From Tabrizicola flagellatus (GTDB taxonomy: Bacteria > Pseudomonadota > Alphaproteobacteria > Rhodobacterales > Rhodobacteraceae), in the NCBI RefSeq assembly GCF_008271465.1, contig NZ_VMDU01000003.1:62001-126000 (forward strand): a stretch of 64,000 nt of DNA, in the 5' to 3' direction. Every line of letters begins with the position of its first letter. Position 1 is the stretch's first letter. The notes under the pieces were generated by a model. It saw only the letters and a list, made by a program, of their open reading frames with translations, did no database searches and had not been told where the DNA came from. Shown one piece after another: positions 1 to 8,329 of the stretch. A program made the position numbers and the translations under genes.

Positions 1-1
1 C

Positions 2-454
2 TGGTGCGGCGACGGCAACAACGTCTGCGCCTCGTTCCTGCACGCCGCCGGTCAGTTCGGCTTCGACTTCACCTTCACCGGCCCCGAAACGCTCGACCCC
101 GAGGACAAGTTCGTCGCCTTCGCCCGCGAGAAGGGTTCGAAGGTCACCATCCAGCGCGACCCCTTCACCGCGGTCGAGGGCGCGGATCTGGTGGTCACCG
201 ACACCTGGGTCTCGATGCACGATCCCGAGAGCGCCAAGGAGCGTCGCCACAACCAGCTGCGCCCCTACCAGGTGAACGAACAGCTGATGTCCCGCGCCAA
301 GCCCGACGCGCTGTTCATGCACTGCCTGCCCGCGCATCGCAACGACGAGGCGACGAGCGCCGTGATGGACGGCCCCCATTCGGTCATCTTCGACGAGGCC
401 GAGAACCGCCTGCACGCCCAGAAGGCGATCATGCGCTGGTGCCTCGGCCTCTGA
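2..454 (+). CDS. argF: Ornithine carbamoyltransferase, C-terminal part (cut by window start)
   Basis: Ornithine carbamoyltransferase makes citrulline from ornithine and carbamoyl phosphate in cytosolic arginine synthesis. The first 150 visible residues begin at a WCGDGNN motif, continue through DTWVSM (about residues 67-72 of the visible part) and carry the family hallmark HCLPAHR (about 107-113), whose cysteine contacts ornithine. The protein ends with a typical helix containing QKAIMRWCL. Family members are about 305-310 residues, so roughly the N-terminal half with the carbamoyl phosphate loop lies outside the window. The reading frame is open from base 2 and no start is visible. argB, another arginine gene, lies 42 kb away in the same window. 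Confidence 0.96.
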   Translation, partial: WCGDGNNVCASFLHAAGQFGFDFTFTGPETLDPEDKFVAFAREKGSKVTIQRDPFTAVEGADLVVTDTWVSMHDPESAKERRHNQLRPYQVNEQLMSRAKPDALFMHCLPAHRNDEATSAVMDGPHSVIFDEAENRLHAQKAIMRWCLGL

Positions 455-567
455 GGCCGCACCTGGCCGGGCGCGGCGGTCCGCACGGGTTTTCGCTGCC
501 CGGCCCGGCGGTTGCGCTTGACAGCCGCCCATCGCCGCCGGACGCTTGGCGCGAAAGGAGACCCCCC

Positions 568-1062
568 ATGCACCGCCGCTCCGTCGCCGTCTTCGACCGC
601 TTTCTCTCTGCCCTTTCCGCCATCCTCGACAAGGCCGAGGCGCATTGCACCGCCCGCAGGATCGCACCCGAGGTCATCCTCGCCGCGCGGCTCTTCCCCG
701 ACATGTTCTCCTTCACCCGCCAGGTGCAACTGGCCTGCGACTTTGCCGCGCGCGGCACGGCGCGGCTGGCGGGGCAGGAGCCCAAGAGCTTCCCCGACAC
801 AGAGACCAGTTTTGCCGAACTGCGCGACCGCATCGCGGCGGCGCGGGGCTACATGGGCAGCTTCCAGCCCGCCGATTTCGCCCATGCCGAAACGCGCGAG
901 ATCCATTTCAGGACCGGGGGCCGCGACATGGTGCTGAAGGGCGACGAGTTCCTGTCCTTCTACACCCTGCCGCAGTTCTTCTTCCACGTCGCCACGGCCT
1001 ACGACATCCTGCGGCACAACGGGGTGGAGCTCGGCAAGCGCGACTACATGGGCGCGCCCTGA
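568..1062 (+). CDS. DUF1993 family protein
   Basis: A 164-residue cytosolic-looking protein that I assign to the DUF1993 family, based on overall length, the early LDKAEAHC-like stretch, and the C-terminal FYTLPQFFFHVATAYDILR segment. The family is a compact helical bundle, distantly DinB-like, with no established reaction. The start is set by AAGGAG at 555-560, 7 bases before ATG. It follows argF by 113 bases on the same strand and could be read from the same transcript, but nothing in the sequence ties it to arginine metabolism. Confidence 0.8.
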   Translation: MHRRSVAVFDRFLSALSAILDKAEAHCTARRIAPEVILAARLFPDMFSFTRQVQLACDFAARGTARLAGQEPKSFPDTETSFAELRDRIAAARGYMGSFQPADFAHAETREIHFRTGGRDMVLKGDEFLSFYTLPQFFFHVATAYDILRHNGVELGKRDYMGAP

Positions 1063-1081
1063 ATCCGGCCCTTCACCCGCC

Positions 1082-1864
1082 TCAGTGGCAAAAGGCAAGG
1101 ACATGGCCCGGCGCTCCCGCCGGGGACAGCAGCCGGTCGCGCAGGATCAGGCTGCCCGGCCGGTCGGGGTCGGCGCAGGCCTCGGCGAAGCTGCCGCGCA
1201 GATCGTCGGCATATTCGATCCCCAGCACCTGATCGCGGCCATATACCCGGGTATAGGCCGCACATTCGTCCCAGCGGTGGCAACCCTCGGCCACGGCAAA
1301 GCGGAACCCGGCCCGTTCGCGGCCCAACCGGCCCAGCCCGGGCGTGTTCTTCTGCCCGGCCGGCAGGCCGTGCCGGGCGGCCTCGGCGACCAGAAGGCTG
1401 GCGAAGGCCAGCGCGTCCTGCCGCGACAGCCGGCCGCCCGACCGGGTGTAGCTGTCGAGATTGTCGAACTCCACCGCGTCGAAGCCTTTCTCGGCGCAGG
1501 TGCGGATCACCGGGGCGAGCCGCGCCAGATTGGCCTTGCGCGTCTCGGGTGAGCCGATGTCCAGCAGGAACTCGTCCGGCCAGGCCGGATCGGCCAGGGG
1601 CGCGCCAGCCCCGTCCTTCAGCAACAGCGCCTCGGGCCAGTCCGCCCCGGGCTGGGTCTGAAAGCCGTTCACATAGCAGATGTTGTATAGCCCCGGCGCC
1701 GGGCTGTCCGTCACGTCGCGCGCGACGACCGTGACGCCCCGGGGCGGCGGATAGGCCCCGCCCAGCTGGTAATCCGCCACCGCCCCCGCCGGCAGCGGCC
1801 CGTCCCCGGCGGCCAGCGGCCCCGCTGCACAGATCAGGGCGAGAAGACCCGCCCGCAGCCTCAT
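1082..1864 (-). CDS. Secreted GH114-type glycosidase (endo-alpha-1,4-polygalactosaminidase family)
   Basis: A 260-residue protein with an N-terminal signal peptide (hydrophobic residues 5-19, likely cleavage near residue 20). The motifs ADYQLGGAY (30-38) and VEFDNLDSY (131-139) are those of the TIM-barrel family GH114, whose characterised members cut alpha-1,4-galactosamine polymers; the aspartates of the second motif are the expected catalytic region. It would act in the periplasm or outside the cell. Its start overlaps the stop of the upstream MFS gene by 4 bases (ATGA), so the two are translationally coupled. Substrate is inferred only from the family. Confidence 0.8.
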   Translation of the reverse strand: MRLRAGLLALICAAGPLAAGDGPLPAGAVADYQLGGAYPPPRGVTVVARDVTDSPAPGLYNICYVNGFQTQPGADWPEALLLKDGAGAPLADPAWPDEFLLDIGSPETRKANLARLAPVIRTCAEKGFDAVEFDNLDSYTRSGGRLSRQDALAFASLLVAEAARHGLPAGQKNTPGLGRLGRERAGFRFAVAEGCHRWDECAAYTRVYGRDQVLGIEYADDLRGSFAEACADPDRPGSLILRDRLLSPAGAPGHVLAFCH

Positions 1865-3063
1865 GCCGGTTGCGCCTGCGTGGCGGACAGTGGCCGCGCT
1901 CCGTCCGCATCCGCCGCCCGCGCGGCCAGCAGGCCCACCACGACCAGAAGCAGCGACAGCCCCGCATAGGTCGGCCGGAATCCGGCATGTTCGGCCAGGA
2001 AGCCGATCGAGGATGGTGCGACCAGGATCCCGCAGTAGCCCACCATGGTCACGATCGAGATCGCGCTGGCCGAGGGCAGGCGCGGATGGTTGCCGGCGGC
2101 CGAGAACAGGATCGGCACCATGTTGGCGATCCCGAGGCCCGCGGCAAAGAAGCTGGCGATCACCATCCAGTCCGCCGTGGCCAGTGCCCCGCCCATCATC
2201 CCGGCCGCGCCCAGAAAGCCCGAGATCCGCAGCGTCCGGACCGCACCCAGCCGGTTTCGCACCGTGTCGCCCAGAAAGCGCATGACCGCCATCGCCCCGG
2301 CGAAGAAGGCAAAGCCCAGTCCCGAGACGAAGACCCCCGCCCCCAGTTCCTTCTGCAGGTAGATCGCCGCCCAGTCCAGCACCGCGCCTTCGGGCACCAT
2401 GGCGAACAGCGCGAGGAACCCGAGCAGCCAGACATGGAAGTCCTTCGGGAAAAGCCGCGTCTTCGCCGCCGTCGCCGTCGCCACCGAGACGCCGGCAGGT
2501 GCCGGGGCAGAGGGCAGCAGGAAGGGCATCGCCGCCAGCACGATCCCGGCGACGATGGCGGCGGTCAGAAGCGACTGCGCCTCCGAGCCCCGATGCGCGA
2601 TGACCCAGGCCCCGGCCGAGCCGCCAATGAAGCCGCCGAGGCTCCAGAACCCGTGGGACGAGGACATGATCGCCCGGTTGAGCCGCCGCTCGATCTCGAC
2701 CGCCTGGGCGTTCATCGCCACGTCCATGCAGCCCGCCATGGCGCCGAACAGCGCCATGAACAGCGCCAGCAGCCAGAGGTTCGGGGAAAAGACCACCATC
2801 GGCAGGACCGGGATCAGCGCCAGCGAGAACCAGGACAGCACCCGCCGCCCGCCAAAGCGCCCGATCAGGCGCCCGGCGAACAGCATGGCCGTGACCGCCC
2901 CCAGCCCCAGCACCAGGATCAGGAGGCCCAGCACCGATTCAGTCACCCCGTGCCGAGGCATCAGGAGCGGGATTTGCGGCGCCCAGGCCCCCATGACGAA
3001 ACCGTTCGCCAGGAACATGGCCGCCACCGCCCACCGCGCCCGCCGCGCCTGCCTGTCCTGCAT
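1861..3063 (-). CDS. MFS transporter
   Basis: A 400-residue major facilitator superfamily membrane protein with about twelve hydrophobic segments. The loop after the second segment, GRLIGRFGGRRVL (about residues 64-76), is the typical MFS motif A. It resembles the sugar-porter/YbjJ-type subgroup, but the substrate cannot be read from the sequence. It is the first gene of a two-gene unit with the GH114-like enzyme, which may mean that it moves a sugar or amino-sugar product; this is inference. The translation start is the ATG at 3063. Confidence 0.9.
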   Translation of the reverse strand: MQDRQARRARWAVAAMFLANGFVMGAWAPQIPLLMPRHGVTESVLGLLILVLGLGAVTAMLFAGRLIGRFGGRRVLSWFSLALIPVLPMVVFSPNLWLLALFMALFGAMAGCMDVAMNAQAVEIERRLNRAIMSSSHGFWSLGGFIGGSAGAWVIAHRGSEAQSLLTAAIVAGIVLAAMPFLLPSAPAPAGVSVATATAAKTRLFPKDFHVWLLGFLALFAMVPEGAVLDWAAIYLQKELGAGVFVSGLGFAFFAGAMAVMRFLGDTVRNRLGAVRTLRISGFLGAAGMMGGALATADWMVIASFFAAGLGIANMVPILFSAAGNHPRLPSASAISIVTMVGYCGILVAPSSIGFLAEHAGFRPTYAGLSLLLVVVGLLAARAADADGARPLSATQAQPA

Positions 3064-3179
3064 GATCCGCCCCTTCAGTGTTAGCGCCTGTCATAATTGG
3101 GTCGCCAAAGCTGCGAAAGGGCCAGCAGATCAACTGATGTTGCAGGCCTGTAGCGCGAACTTCAGCCTTAGACCCGCAG

Positions 3180-3241
3180 CTTGCACTTTTCGCAAATACT
3201 CCACTGGTGGTCCGGAGGGTATGAAACCCTCCGTCCTCCGG
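3180..3241. repeat. Dispersed intergenic repeat, hairpin variant (copy 1)
   Basis: One member of a repeat family found at least eight times here. This copy reads CTTGCACTTTTCGCAAATAC and then a hairpin: CGGAGGGT (3213-3220), loop ATGAA, ACCCTCCG (3226-3233), an 8-bp perfect stem. It lies between the MFS gene start and the end of hrpB, both on the minus strand. A terminator role for the upstream unit is possible but there is no U-tract. Confidence 0.75.
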
Positions 3242-3253
3242 GTGGTCAGGGGC

Positions 3254-5713
3254 TCAGGTCCCGCGCGGCTTGGCGCGCAGCGTCGGTTCGGCCTGGGTCG
3301 GATCCTCGGGCCAGGGATGGCGCGGATAGGCGCCGCGCATGTCCTTTCGGACATCGGCATAGGATGTGGCCCAGAAGCGCGGCAGGTCGGTCGTCACCTG
3401 CACCGGGCGCTGCGCAGGCGACAGCAGCGTGATGCGCAGCGGCATCCGCGTGGCGCCGACCAGGGGGTGCTGCGTCACGCCGAACATCTCCTGCAACCGC
3501 ACCTCGATCGCCGGCACCTCGCCCTCGTAGTCGATCGGGATGCGCCGACCGAGCGGCGTCTCGAAATGGCCGGGCACCAGCCGGTCCATCTCGGCCAGCC
3601 GGTCCCAGCCCAGAAGACCCTGCAACGCCGGCACCAGGTCCAGCGCGCGGATCTCGGCCTCGGTCCGCACGCCCGCGAGATACGGCAAGAGCCAGTCCTC
3701 GGCCGTGGCGATCAGGTCGGCATCCTCCACCCCCGGCCAGCCCTCGCCCCGCGCCAGCCGCGCCCGCGCCCGCAGCCGCCGTGCGGCGGGGGACCAGGGC
3801 AGGCCCAGTTGCCGCACCCCCTCCAGCGCCGCCCGCGCCACCGCCTCGGGCGGGGCCTCCCAGGGCCGGTCGTCCAGCACCAGCGCGCCCAGCCGTTCCT
3901 GCCGGCGGGCCAGCACCCGGCCCTCGCGGCGCGACCATTCGCAGAGCTCGACCCAGGCGATGCGGTCGGCGTAAAGCCGGCGCACCTCGGCCTCCGAAAT
4001 TGCAACCGCCTGCCGCACCTGCGCCTCCCGCGCATCGCCGTCGAGGTCGGTGGCCACGATCAGCCGCGCGCCGGACAGGGGCAGGCCGGGCGCCATCGCC
4101 GCGCCCTTGCCGCCCGACAGCACCCAGCGCGGCGCCTCGCCCTTGCGGCGCAGGCCGATCCGGTCGGGATAGGCCTGCGCCGCCATCTCGGCCAGGCTGT
4201 AACCCTCGGCGACGCCCCCCCTCCCCTCCCCACCAGGGGGAGGGGAGGGGGGCGGGGGGCCACCCTCGCCGCGCATCGCCGCCGCCAGCCGCCTGGCCTC
4301 GGCCCGGATGCGCTCGATCACCCCCCGGTCGGCCTCCGGCCCCGGCCGGGCAATGGCCTGCATCCGCAATGTCAGGTCGGGCGGCGCCCCGCGGAGGGGA
4401 TCGCGCTCGGCCAGGAGCGCCGCCAGGGTGGCAGCATCCGGCCCCGCCACCGCCAGCATGTGTGCGAGCCGCGGATGCAGCGGCAGACCCGCAAGCCGCT
4501 TGCCGTGCGCAGTGATGTGCCCCTGCGAGTCGAGCGCGCCGAGAGCGGTCAGAAGGCTCCGCGCTTCTGCCAGCGGGCCGGCGGGCGGCGGGGTCAGGAA
4601 GGGCAGGTCGGCGCCGCCCCAGAGCGCGAGTTCCAGCGCCAGGCCAGCCAGATCGGCCACCTCGATCTCGGCCGGGGGGAAGGGAGCGAGACCGCCTTCC
4701 TCGCCCTTCGTCCACAGCCGGTAGCAGACACCTTCGGCAACCCGCCCCGCCCGGCCCCGACGCTGCTCGGCCTCGGCCTTGGTCACCCGTTCGGTCACCA
4801 GCCGCGATATGCCCGAGTTCGGGTCGAACCGCGCCCGCCGCGCCCGGCCTGCATCCACAACCACCCGGATGTCGGGCAGGGTCAGCGAGGTCTCGGCGAT
4901 GGCGGTGGCCAGCACCACCTTGCGCCCCTCGGCCGGGGCCAGCGCCGCGCGCTGGGCGGCGAAGTCCATCGCCCCGAACAGGGGCCGCAATGCCACGCCG
5001 GGCAGGTCGCGCAACAACGCCTCGACCCGCCGGATCTCGCCCTCGCCGGGCAGGAAGACCAGCATCCCGCCCTCGGTCTCGGCCAGCGCCGCGCGCACCG
5101 CGCCCGCCACCACGGCCTCGAGCCTGAGGCTGGCATCCGGTGGGCGTGGCAGCCAGCGCGTCTCGACCGGGAAGGCCCGGCCCTCCGAGGTGACGACGGG
5201 CGCATCCCCCATCAGCGCCGCCACCGGCCCTGCGTCCAGCGTCGCCGACATGACCAGCAGCTTCAGATCGTCCCGCAGAGCGCCCCGCACCTCGAGGCAG
5301 AGCGCCAGGCCCAAGTCGGCATTCAGGCTGCGCTCGTGGAATTCGTCGAAGATCACCAGCCCGATGCCGGACAGCTCCGGGTCGGACTGGATCATCCGGG
5401 TCAGGATGCCCTCGGTCACCACCTCGATCCGTGTGGCGGCAGACACCTTCGCCTCGCCCCGGATCCGGTAGCCCACGGTCCGGCCCACGGGCTCGCCCAG
5501 CGTCTCGGCCATCCGTTCGGCGGCGGCCCGCGCGGCCAGACGGCGCGGTTCCAGCATCACGATCCGGCCCGCGACGATGCCACGGGCCAGCAAGTCCAGC
5601 GGCACAAGCGTCGTCTTGCCCGCGCCCGGCGGGGCCTGCAACACCGCGACCCCGCTACGGGCCAGGGCCTCGGCGAGCTCGGGCAAGACAGCAGAAACGG
5701 GCAGAGGTTCCAT
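3254..5713 (-). CDS. hrpB: ATP-dependent RNA helicase HrpB
   Basis: An 819-residue DEAH-box helicase of the HrpB family. Visible motifs are Walker A APPGAGKTT (27-35), IFDEFHERS (motif II), SATLDA (motif III) and QRRGRAGRVAEG (motif VI), followed by the helicase-associated regions and the long HrpB-specific C-terminal domain. The family length is about 810-840, so the ATG at 5713 is preferred to upstream in-frame starts, which would run into the divergent meaB gene. Around residues 487-500 a Gly/Pro-rich segment (GGPPPPSPPPGGEG) is encoded by a perfect DNA palindrome (see 4216-4252) and looks like an insertion. The precise substrate of bacterial HrpB is poorly defined. Confidence 0.95.
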   Translation of the reverse strand: MEPLPVSAVLPELAEALARSGVAVLQAPPGAGKTTLVPLDLLARGIVAGRIVMLEPRRLAARAAAERMAETLGEPVGRTVGYRIRGEAKVSAATRIEVVTEGILTRMIQSDPELSGIGLVIFDEFHERSLNADLGLALCLEVRGALRDDLKLLVMSATLDAGPVAALMGDAPVVTSEGRAFPVETRWLPRPPDASLRLEAVVAGAVRAALAETEGGMLVFLPGEGEIRRVEALLRDLPGVALRPLFGAMDFAAQRAALAPAEGRKVVLATAIAETSLTLPDIRVVVDAGRARRARFDPNSGISRLVTERVTKAEAEQRRGRAGRVAEGVCYRLWTKGEEGGLAPFPPAEIEVADLAGLALELALWGGADLPFLTPPPAGPLAEARSLLTALGALDSQGHITAHGKRLAGLPLHPRLAHMLAVAGPDAATLAALLAERDPLRGAPPDLTLRMQAIARPGPEADRGVIERIRAEARRLAAAMRGEGGPPPPSPPPGGEGRGGVAEGYSLAEMAAQAYPDRIGLRRKGEAPRWVLSGGKGAAMAPGLPLSGARLIVATDLDGDAREAQVRQAVAISEAEVRRLYADRIAWVELCEWSRREGRVLARRQERLGALVLDDRPWEAPPEAVARAALEGVRQLGLPWSPAARRLRARARLARGEGWPGVEDADLIATAEDWLLPYLAGVRTEAEIRALDLVPALQGLLGWDRLAEMDRLVPGHFETPLGRRIPIDYEGEVPAIEVRLQEMFGVTQHPLVGATRMPLRITLLSPAQRPVQVTTDLPRFWATSYADVRKDMRGAYPRHPWPEDPTQAEPTLRAKPRGT
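4216..4252. repeat. GC-rich palindromic element inserted in frame in hrpB
   Basis: A 16-bp perfect stem made of C/T-only and G/A-only arms (4216-4231 and 4237-4252) with loop ACCAG. It is read through in frame and encodes a Gly/Pro-rich stretch of about 15 residues between two conserved parts of HrpB. A shorter element of the same type (CCCCTCCCC, 6-nt loop plus GGGGAGGGG) is at 53928-53953. Confidence 0.8.
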
Positions 5714-5818
5714 GCCCCGCTTATGCCGCGCCGCCCGCACCATCGGAAGCCCAAGAATCTTCGCCGAAAATTCCTGGGCCCCTCGCCAAGCCCGCGCCGA
5801 TCCGGCAATAAGGCGGTC

Positions 5819-6799
5819 ATGGATACGATGGACCGCGCCGCCCTGATCCGCGCCGGCGACCGCCGGGCGCTGGCCCGTGCGATCACGCTGGTCGAAAGCG
5901 CCCGCCCCGACCACCGCGCGCAGGCCCTGGCGCTGCTCGACGCCCTGCGCGAACCCCGGCGCCAGGCGTTGCGCATCGGGCTTTCCGGCACGCCGGGAGT
6001 CGGCAAGTCCACCTTCATCGAGACTTTCGGCCTGATGCTGACCGGCCAGGGGCTCCGCGTCGCCGTCCTCGCCGTGGATCCCTCCTCGGCGCGCTCGGGC
6101 GGCTCGATCCTCGGCGACAAGACGCGGATGGAACGCCTCTCGCGCGACCCCATGGCCTTCATCCGCCCCTCGCCCAGCCAGTCGCAACTGGGCGGCGTGG
6201 CCCGCCGCACGCGCGAGGCCGTGGCCCTGTGCGAGGCCGCGGGTTTCGACGTGGTGCTGATCGAGACGGTGGGCGTCGGCCAAAGTGAAACCGTCGTCGC
6301 GGAACTTTCCGACCTGTTCCTCCTCCTCCTCGCCCCGGCGGGCGGGGACGAGTTGCAGGGCGTGAAGCGCGGGATCATGGAGATGGCCGACCTGATCCTG
6401 GTGAACAAGGCCGACGGCGACCTGAAGCCCGCCGCGCTGCGCACCGTGGCGGACTATGCCGGTGCGCTGCAACTCCTCCGCCGCCGCCCGCAGGATCCGC
6501 CGGACTTCCCGAAGGCGCTGCCGGTTTCGGCGCTGGCCGACGAAGGTCTGGCGCAGGCCTGGCAGGACATGCAGGCGCTGGTTCTCTGGCGCAAGGAACA
6601 CGGCCACTGGGACCGCACCCGCGCCGCGCAGGCCCGCCACTGGTTCGAGGAAGAGGTGCGCCAGGGCCTTCTCGCCGCGCTTTCGCGCGAGCCGCAGAAG
6701 GGCCTGATGGCCGGCCTCAGCGACCGGGTGGCCGAGGGCGCGCTCACCCCCGAGGCCGCGGCGGCCGAGATGCTGCACCTTCTCGGCCGCGCCCCCTGA
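5819..6799 (+). CDS. meaB: Methylmalonyl-CoA mutase-associated GTPase MeaB/ArgK
   Basis: A 326-residue G3E-type GTPase. Walker A GTPGVGKST is at 57-65, followed by DPSSARSGGSILGDKTRM (the characteristic MeaB/ArgK stretch), the switch-II-like ETVGVGQSE and the NKAD guanine-specificity motif. The family protects and reloads B12-dependent methylmalonyl-CoA mutase, supporting propionate or ethylmalonyl-CoA-type metabolism; no mutase gene is in this window. The ATG at 5819 gives the usual length. The gene is divergent from hrpB across about 105 bases. Confidence 0.95.
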   Translation: MDTMDRAALIRAGDRRALARAITLVESARPDHRAQALALLDALREPRRQALRIGLSGTPGVGKSTFIETFGLMLTGQGLRVAVLAVDPSSARSGGSILGDKTRMERLSRDPMAFIRPSPSQSQLGGVARRTREAVALCEAAGFDVVLIETVGVGQSETVVAELSDLFLLLLAPAGGDELQGVKRGIMEMADLILVNKADGDLKPAALRTVADYAGALQLLRRRPQDPPDFPKALPVSALADEGLAQAWQDMQALVLWRKEHGHWDRTRAAQARHWFEEEVRQGLLAALSREPQKGLMAGLSDRVAEGALTPEAAAAEMLHLLGRAP

Positions 6800-6809
6800 C
6801 CGTGCTACC

Positions 6810-6841
6810 CTTGCCCTTTTCCAAATACTCCCGCCGGAGGC
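6810..6841. repeat. Dispersed intergenic repeat (copy 2, reverse orientation)
   Basis: Reads CTTGCCCTTTTCCAAATACT followed by CCCGCCGGAGGC: the reverse complement of the copy at 31938-31969, to which it is identical over the full 32 bases. It lies just after the meaB stop codon. Confidence 0.85.
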
Positions 6842-6974
6842 AGCACGGCCGGTGACCCGTGCCCCGCTTCCTGCTTGACGCTGCCCCGGATTCCCCTTAC
6901 ACGCCCGCAATCGCTTTCGAGGGCAGGGGATTCCCCGCCTTCCCCCGCTTTTGACGAATCGAAGGAACATCGCA

Positions 6975-7262
6975 ATGTCGCGCGTCTGCGAACTCACCGG
7001 CAAGGGGCCGATGACGGGCAATACCGTCTCCCACGCCAACAACAAGTCCCGCCGCCGGTTCCTGCCGAACCTGAACGAGGTCACGCTGATCTCGGACGTG
7101 CTGGGCCAGTCGTTCAAGTTCCGCGTCACCGCGGCCGCGCTGCGCTCGGTCGATCACCGGGGCGGGCTCGATGCCTATCTGGCCAAGGCCAGGGACGAGG
7201 AACTCTCGCCCGCCGCGCTGAAGATCAAGAAGGACATCGCGAAGGCCCAGGCCAGCGCCTGA
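6975..7262 (+). CDS. rpmB: 50S ribosomal protein L28
   Basis: A 95-residue L28 protein, a component of the large ribosomal subunit. The N-terminus [15 protein letters not shown] and the downstream [16 protein letters not shown] are diagnostic for the alphaproteobacterial form. GAAGGAA at 6961-6967 is the ribosome binding site 7 bases before the ATG. A strong intrinsic terminator follows at 7281-7317, so it appears to be the last gene of its transcript. Confidence 0.98.
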   Translation: MSRVCELTGKGPMTGNTVSHANNKSRRRFLPNLNEVTLISDVLGQSFKFRVTAAALRSVDHRGGLDAYLAKARDEELSPAALKIKKDIAKAQASA

Positions 7263-7280
7263 GCCGGTTGGCTTTTCCAG

Positions 7281-7317
7281 AAAAGGCCCCGCCTTCGTCC
7301 TGAAGGCGGGGCCTTTT
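7281..7317 (+). terminator. Intrinsic terminator after rpmB
   Basis: A 16-bp perfect stem: arm AAAAGGCCCCGCCTTC (7281-7296), 5-base loop, arm GAAGGCGGGGCCTTTT (7302-7317), ending in a T-tract. It lies 18 bases after the rpmB stop. The A-run before the stem and T-run after it could make it work in both directions. Confidence 0.95.
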
Positions 7318-7389
7318 GGTCTGCGCTGAGGCGACCTTGCGCAGCGGCCCGGCGCTGCCCATGCTGCCAGGAGTGCGTGTTCCTCGCCT

Positions 7390-7671
7390 GTGGCTGACAT
7401 GTCTGTCTGGTCGGATGCCATTGTAGCGGTCCCGCTTGCGGCTGCCCTCGGACAAGCGGCTCTGACGCAGGACTGCGACCCGAACTATGCCGGGGCCTGC
7501 GTGCCGGTTGCCCTGGACGTGGATTGCGCCGGAGGATCAGGCGATGGCCCGGCCTATGTCCCCGGACCGGTGCGGATCATCGGAGAGGATGTCTACGAAC
7601 TCGACCGCGATGGCGACGGGGTCGCCTGCGAGCCGGAGAAGCAGAAAGGCAAGAAGCGGAAGAAGCAGTAG
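7390..7671 (+). CDS. Small secreted protein with an excalibur-like calcium-binding motif
   Basis: About 90 residues: a hydrophobic N-terminus, then DCDPNYAGACVPVALDVDC and a C-terminal DRDGDGVACEP, the Asp-rich loop with adjacent cysteine seen in excalibur domains, followed by a lysine-rich tail (KQKGKKRKKQ). Four cysteines suggest disulfides in the periplasm. The start is uncertain: GTG at 7390 or ATG at 7399. It may bind Ca2+; in some larger proteins such domains accompany a nuclease or cell-wall function, but neither is present here. Confidence 0.65.
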   Translation: MADMSVWSDAIVAVPLAAALGQAALTQDCDPNYAGACVPVALDVDCAGGSGDGPAYVPGPVRIIGEDVYELDRDGDGVACEPEKQKGKKRKKQ

Positions 7672-7719
7672 GCCACGACAGAGGATCGCGCAGTCCGGCG
7701 ATCCTCTGTCTCTGCCGGT

Positions 7720-8028
7720 TCACCCGCCGCAGTAGGCTTCGGCGGTCTGGCCAAAGCTCTTGTAACGCTCCCAGAAGGCATCGTCGGACCGCGACTGGGA
7801 GATCCAGGTCGCATGAGCGGCCTCGGGGTCCTTGAAGAACTTCGCCGCCCGGCGCTGGTCGCCGCCCGACAGCGTCATGTCGGCAGCCTGCTGGATGCAG
7901 CCGCAGAGCGAGCGGTTGGCGCCACGGTCAGAGGCCATGCAGGCCCGCTCGATCGGGCCGGCAGCAACCGGGATGGACAGTGCCGGAAGAATGGCCGCGA
8001 AAACGGCCGCAAATGCGATGGATTTCAT
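7720..8028 (-). CDS. Conserved small secreted protein
   Basis: A 102-residue protein with a signal peptide (hydrophobic residues 4-22, ending ...PVAAGP) and cysteines in the CMASDRGANRSLCGC segment plus a C-terminal AYCGG. Similar proteins occur in Rhodobacteraceae and are sometimes labelled arginine transporter without evidence, so I give no function. The ATG at 8028 is chosen over an in-frame upstream ATG at 8088 because it begins the signal peptide. It is convergent with the excalibur-like gene, with a 48-base gap. Confidence 0.75.
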   Translation of the reverse strand: MKSIAFAAVFAAILPALSIPVAAGPIERACMASDRGANRSLCGCIQQAADMTLSGGDQRRAAKFFKDPEAAHATWISQSRSDDAFWERYKSFGQTAEAYCGG

Positions 8029-8329
8029 CTGTCTCTGCCTCTCTTGCCGGAGACCGGCCGGGCCAGGGCCCGGGCCGACGCCGATCATCTTGTGAGTTCG
8101 ATAATGTCAAGTCCACGAGAAATTTTCAAGTCTTCACAGTGGGTTGCGACAAATGCGCGGATTTCCGCAACCCCTCGCGGGGGGCTGCGTCCCTGCCCAC
8201 AAGATGCGGTGGTGCCGGCCCCGGCCGGCTCGTCGTCGCCTGCGGCGCTCCTCGCCCGCGACGCGCCCTCGATGCCGCCACGCAGGAGTCCCCTTTCGCG
8301 ACCCCGCAGGTCAGGCTATACGCGCGCCC
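8029..8329. other. Divergent intergenic region upstream of lepA
   Basis: A 301-base region between the small secreted protein gene and lepA. The half near 8090-8150 is AT-richer and holds the candidate promoter at 8101-8129; the half near lepA is GC-rich. I see no RNA gene or repeat, although CCCCTCGCGGGGGG near 8170 can form a short hairpin. Confidence 0.5.
8101..8129 (-). promoter_or_regulatory. Candidate promoter for the small secreted protein gene
   Basis: On the minus strand TTGAAA (8124-8129), a 17-base spacer, then CATTAT (8101-8106): matches of 5/6 and 4/6 to the housekeeping consensus. This places the start of transcription about 65 bases before the ATG at 8028. It is a sequence match only. 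Confidence 0.45.

Noticed and set aside
2399-5818. Very long plus-strand open frame running into meaB
   Set aside because: The part before 5819 is antisense to the MFS gene and hrpB and encodes only low-complexity Arg/Pro/Gln/His-rich sequence; the real gene begins at the meaB ATG.
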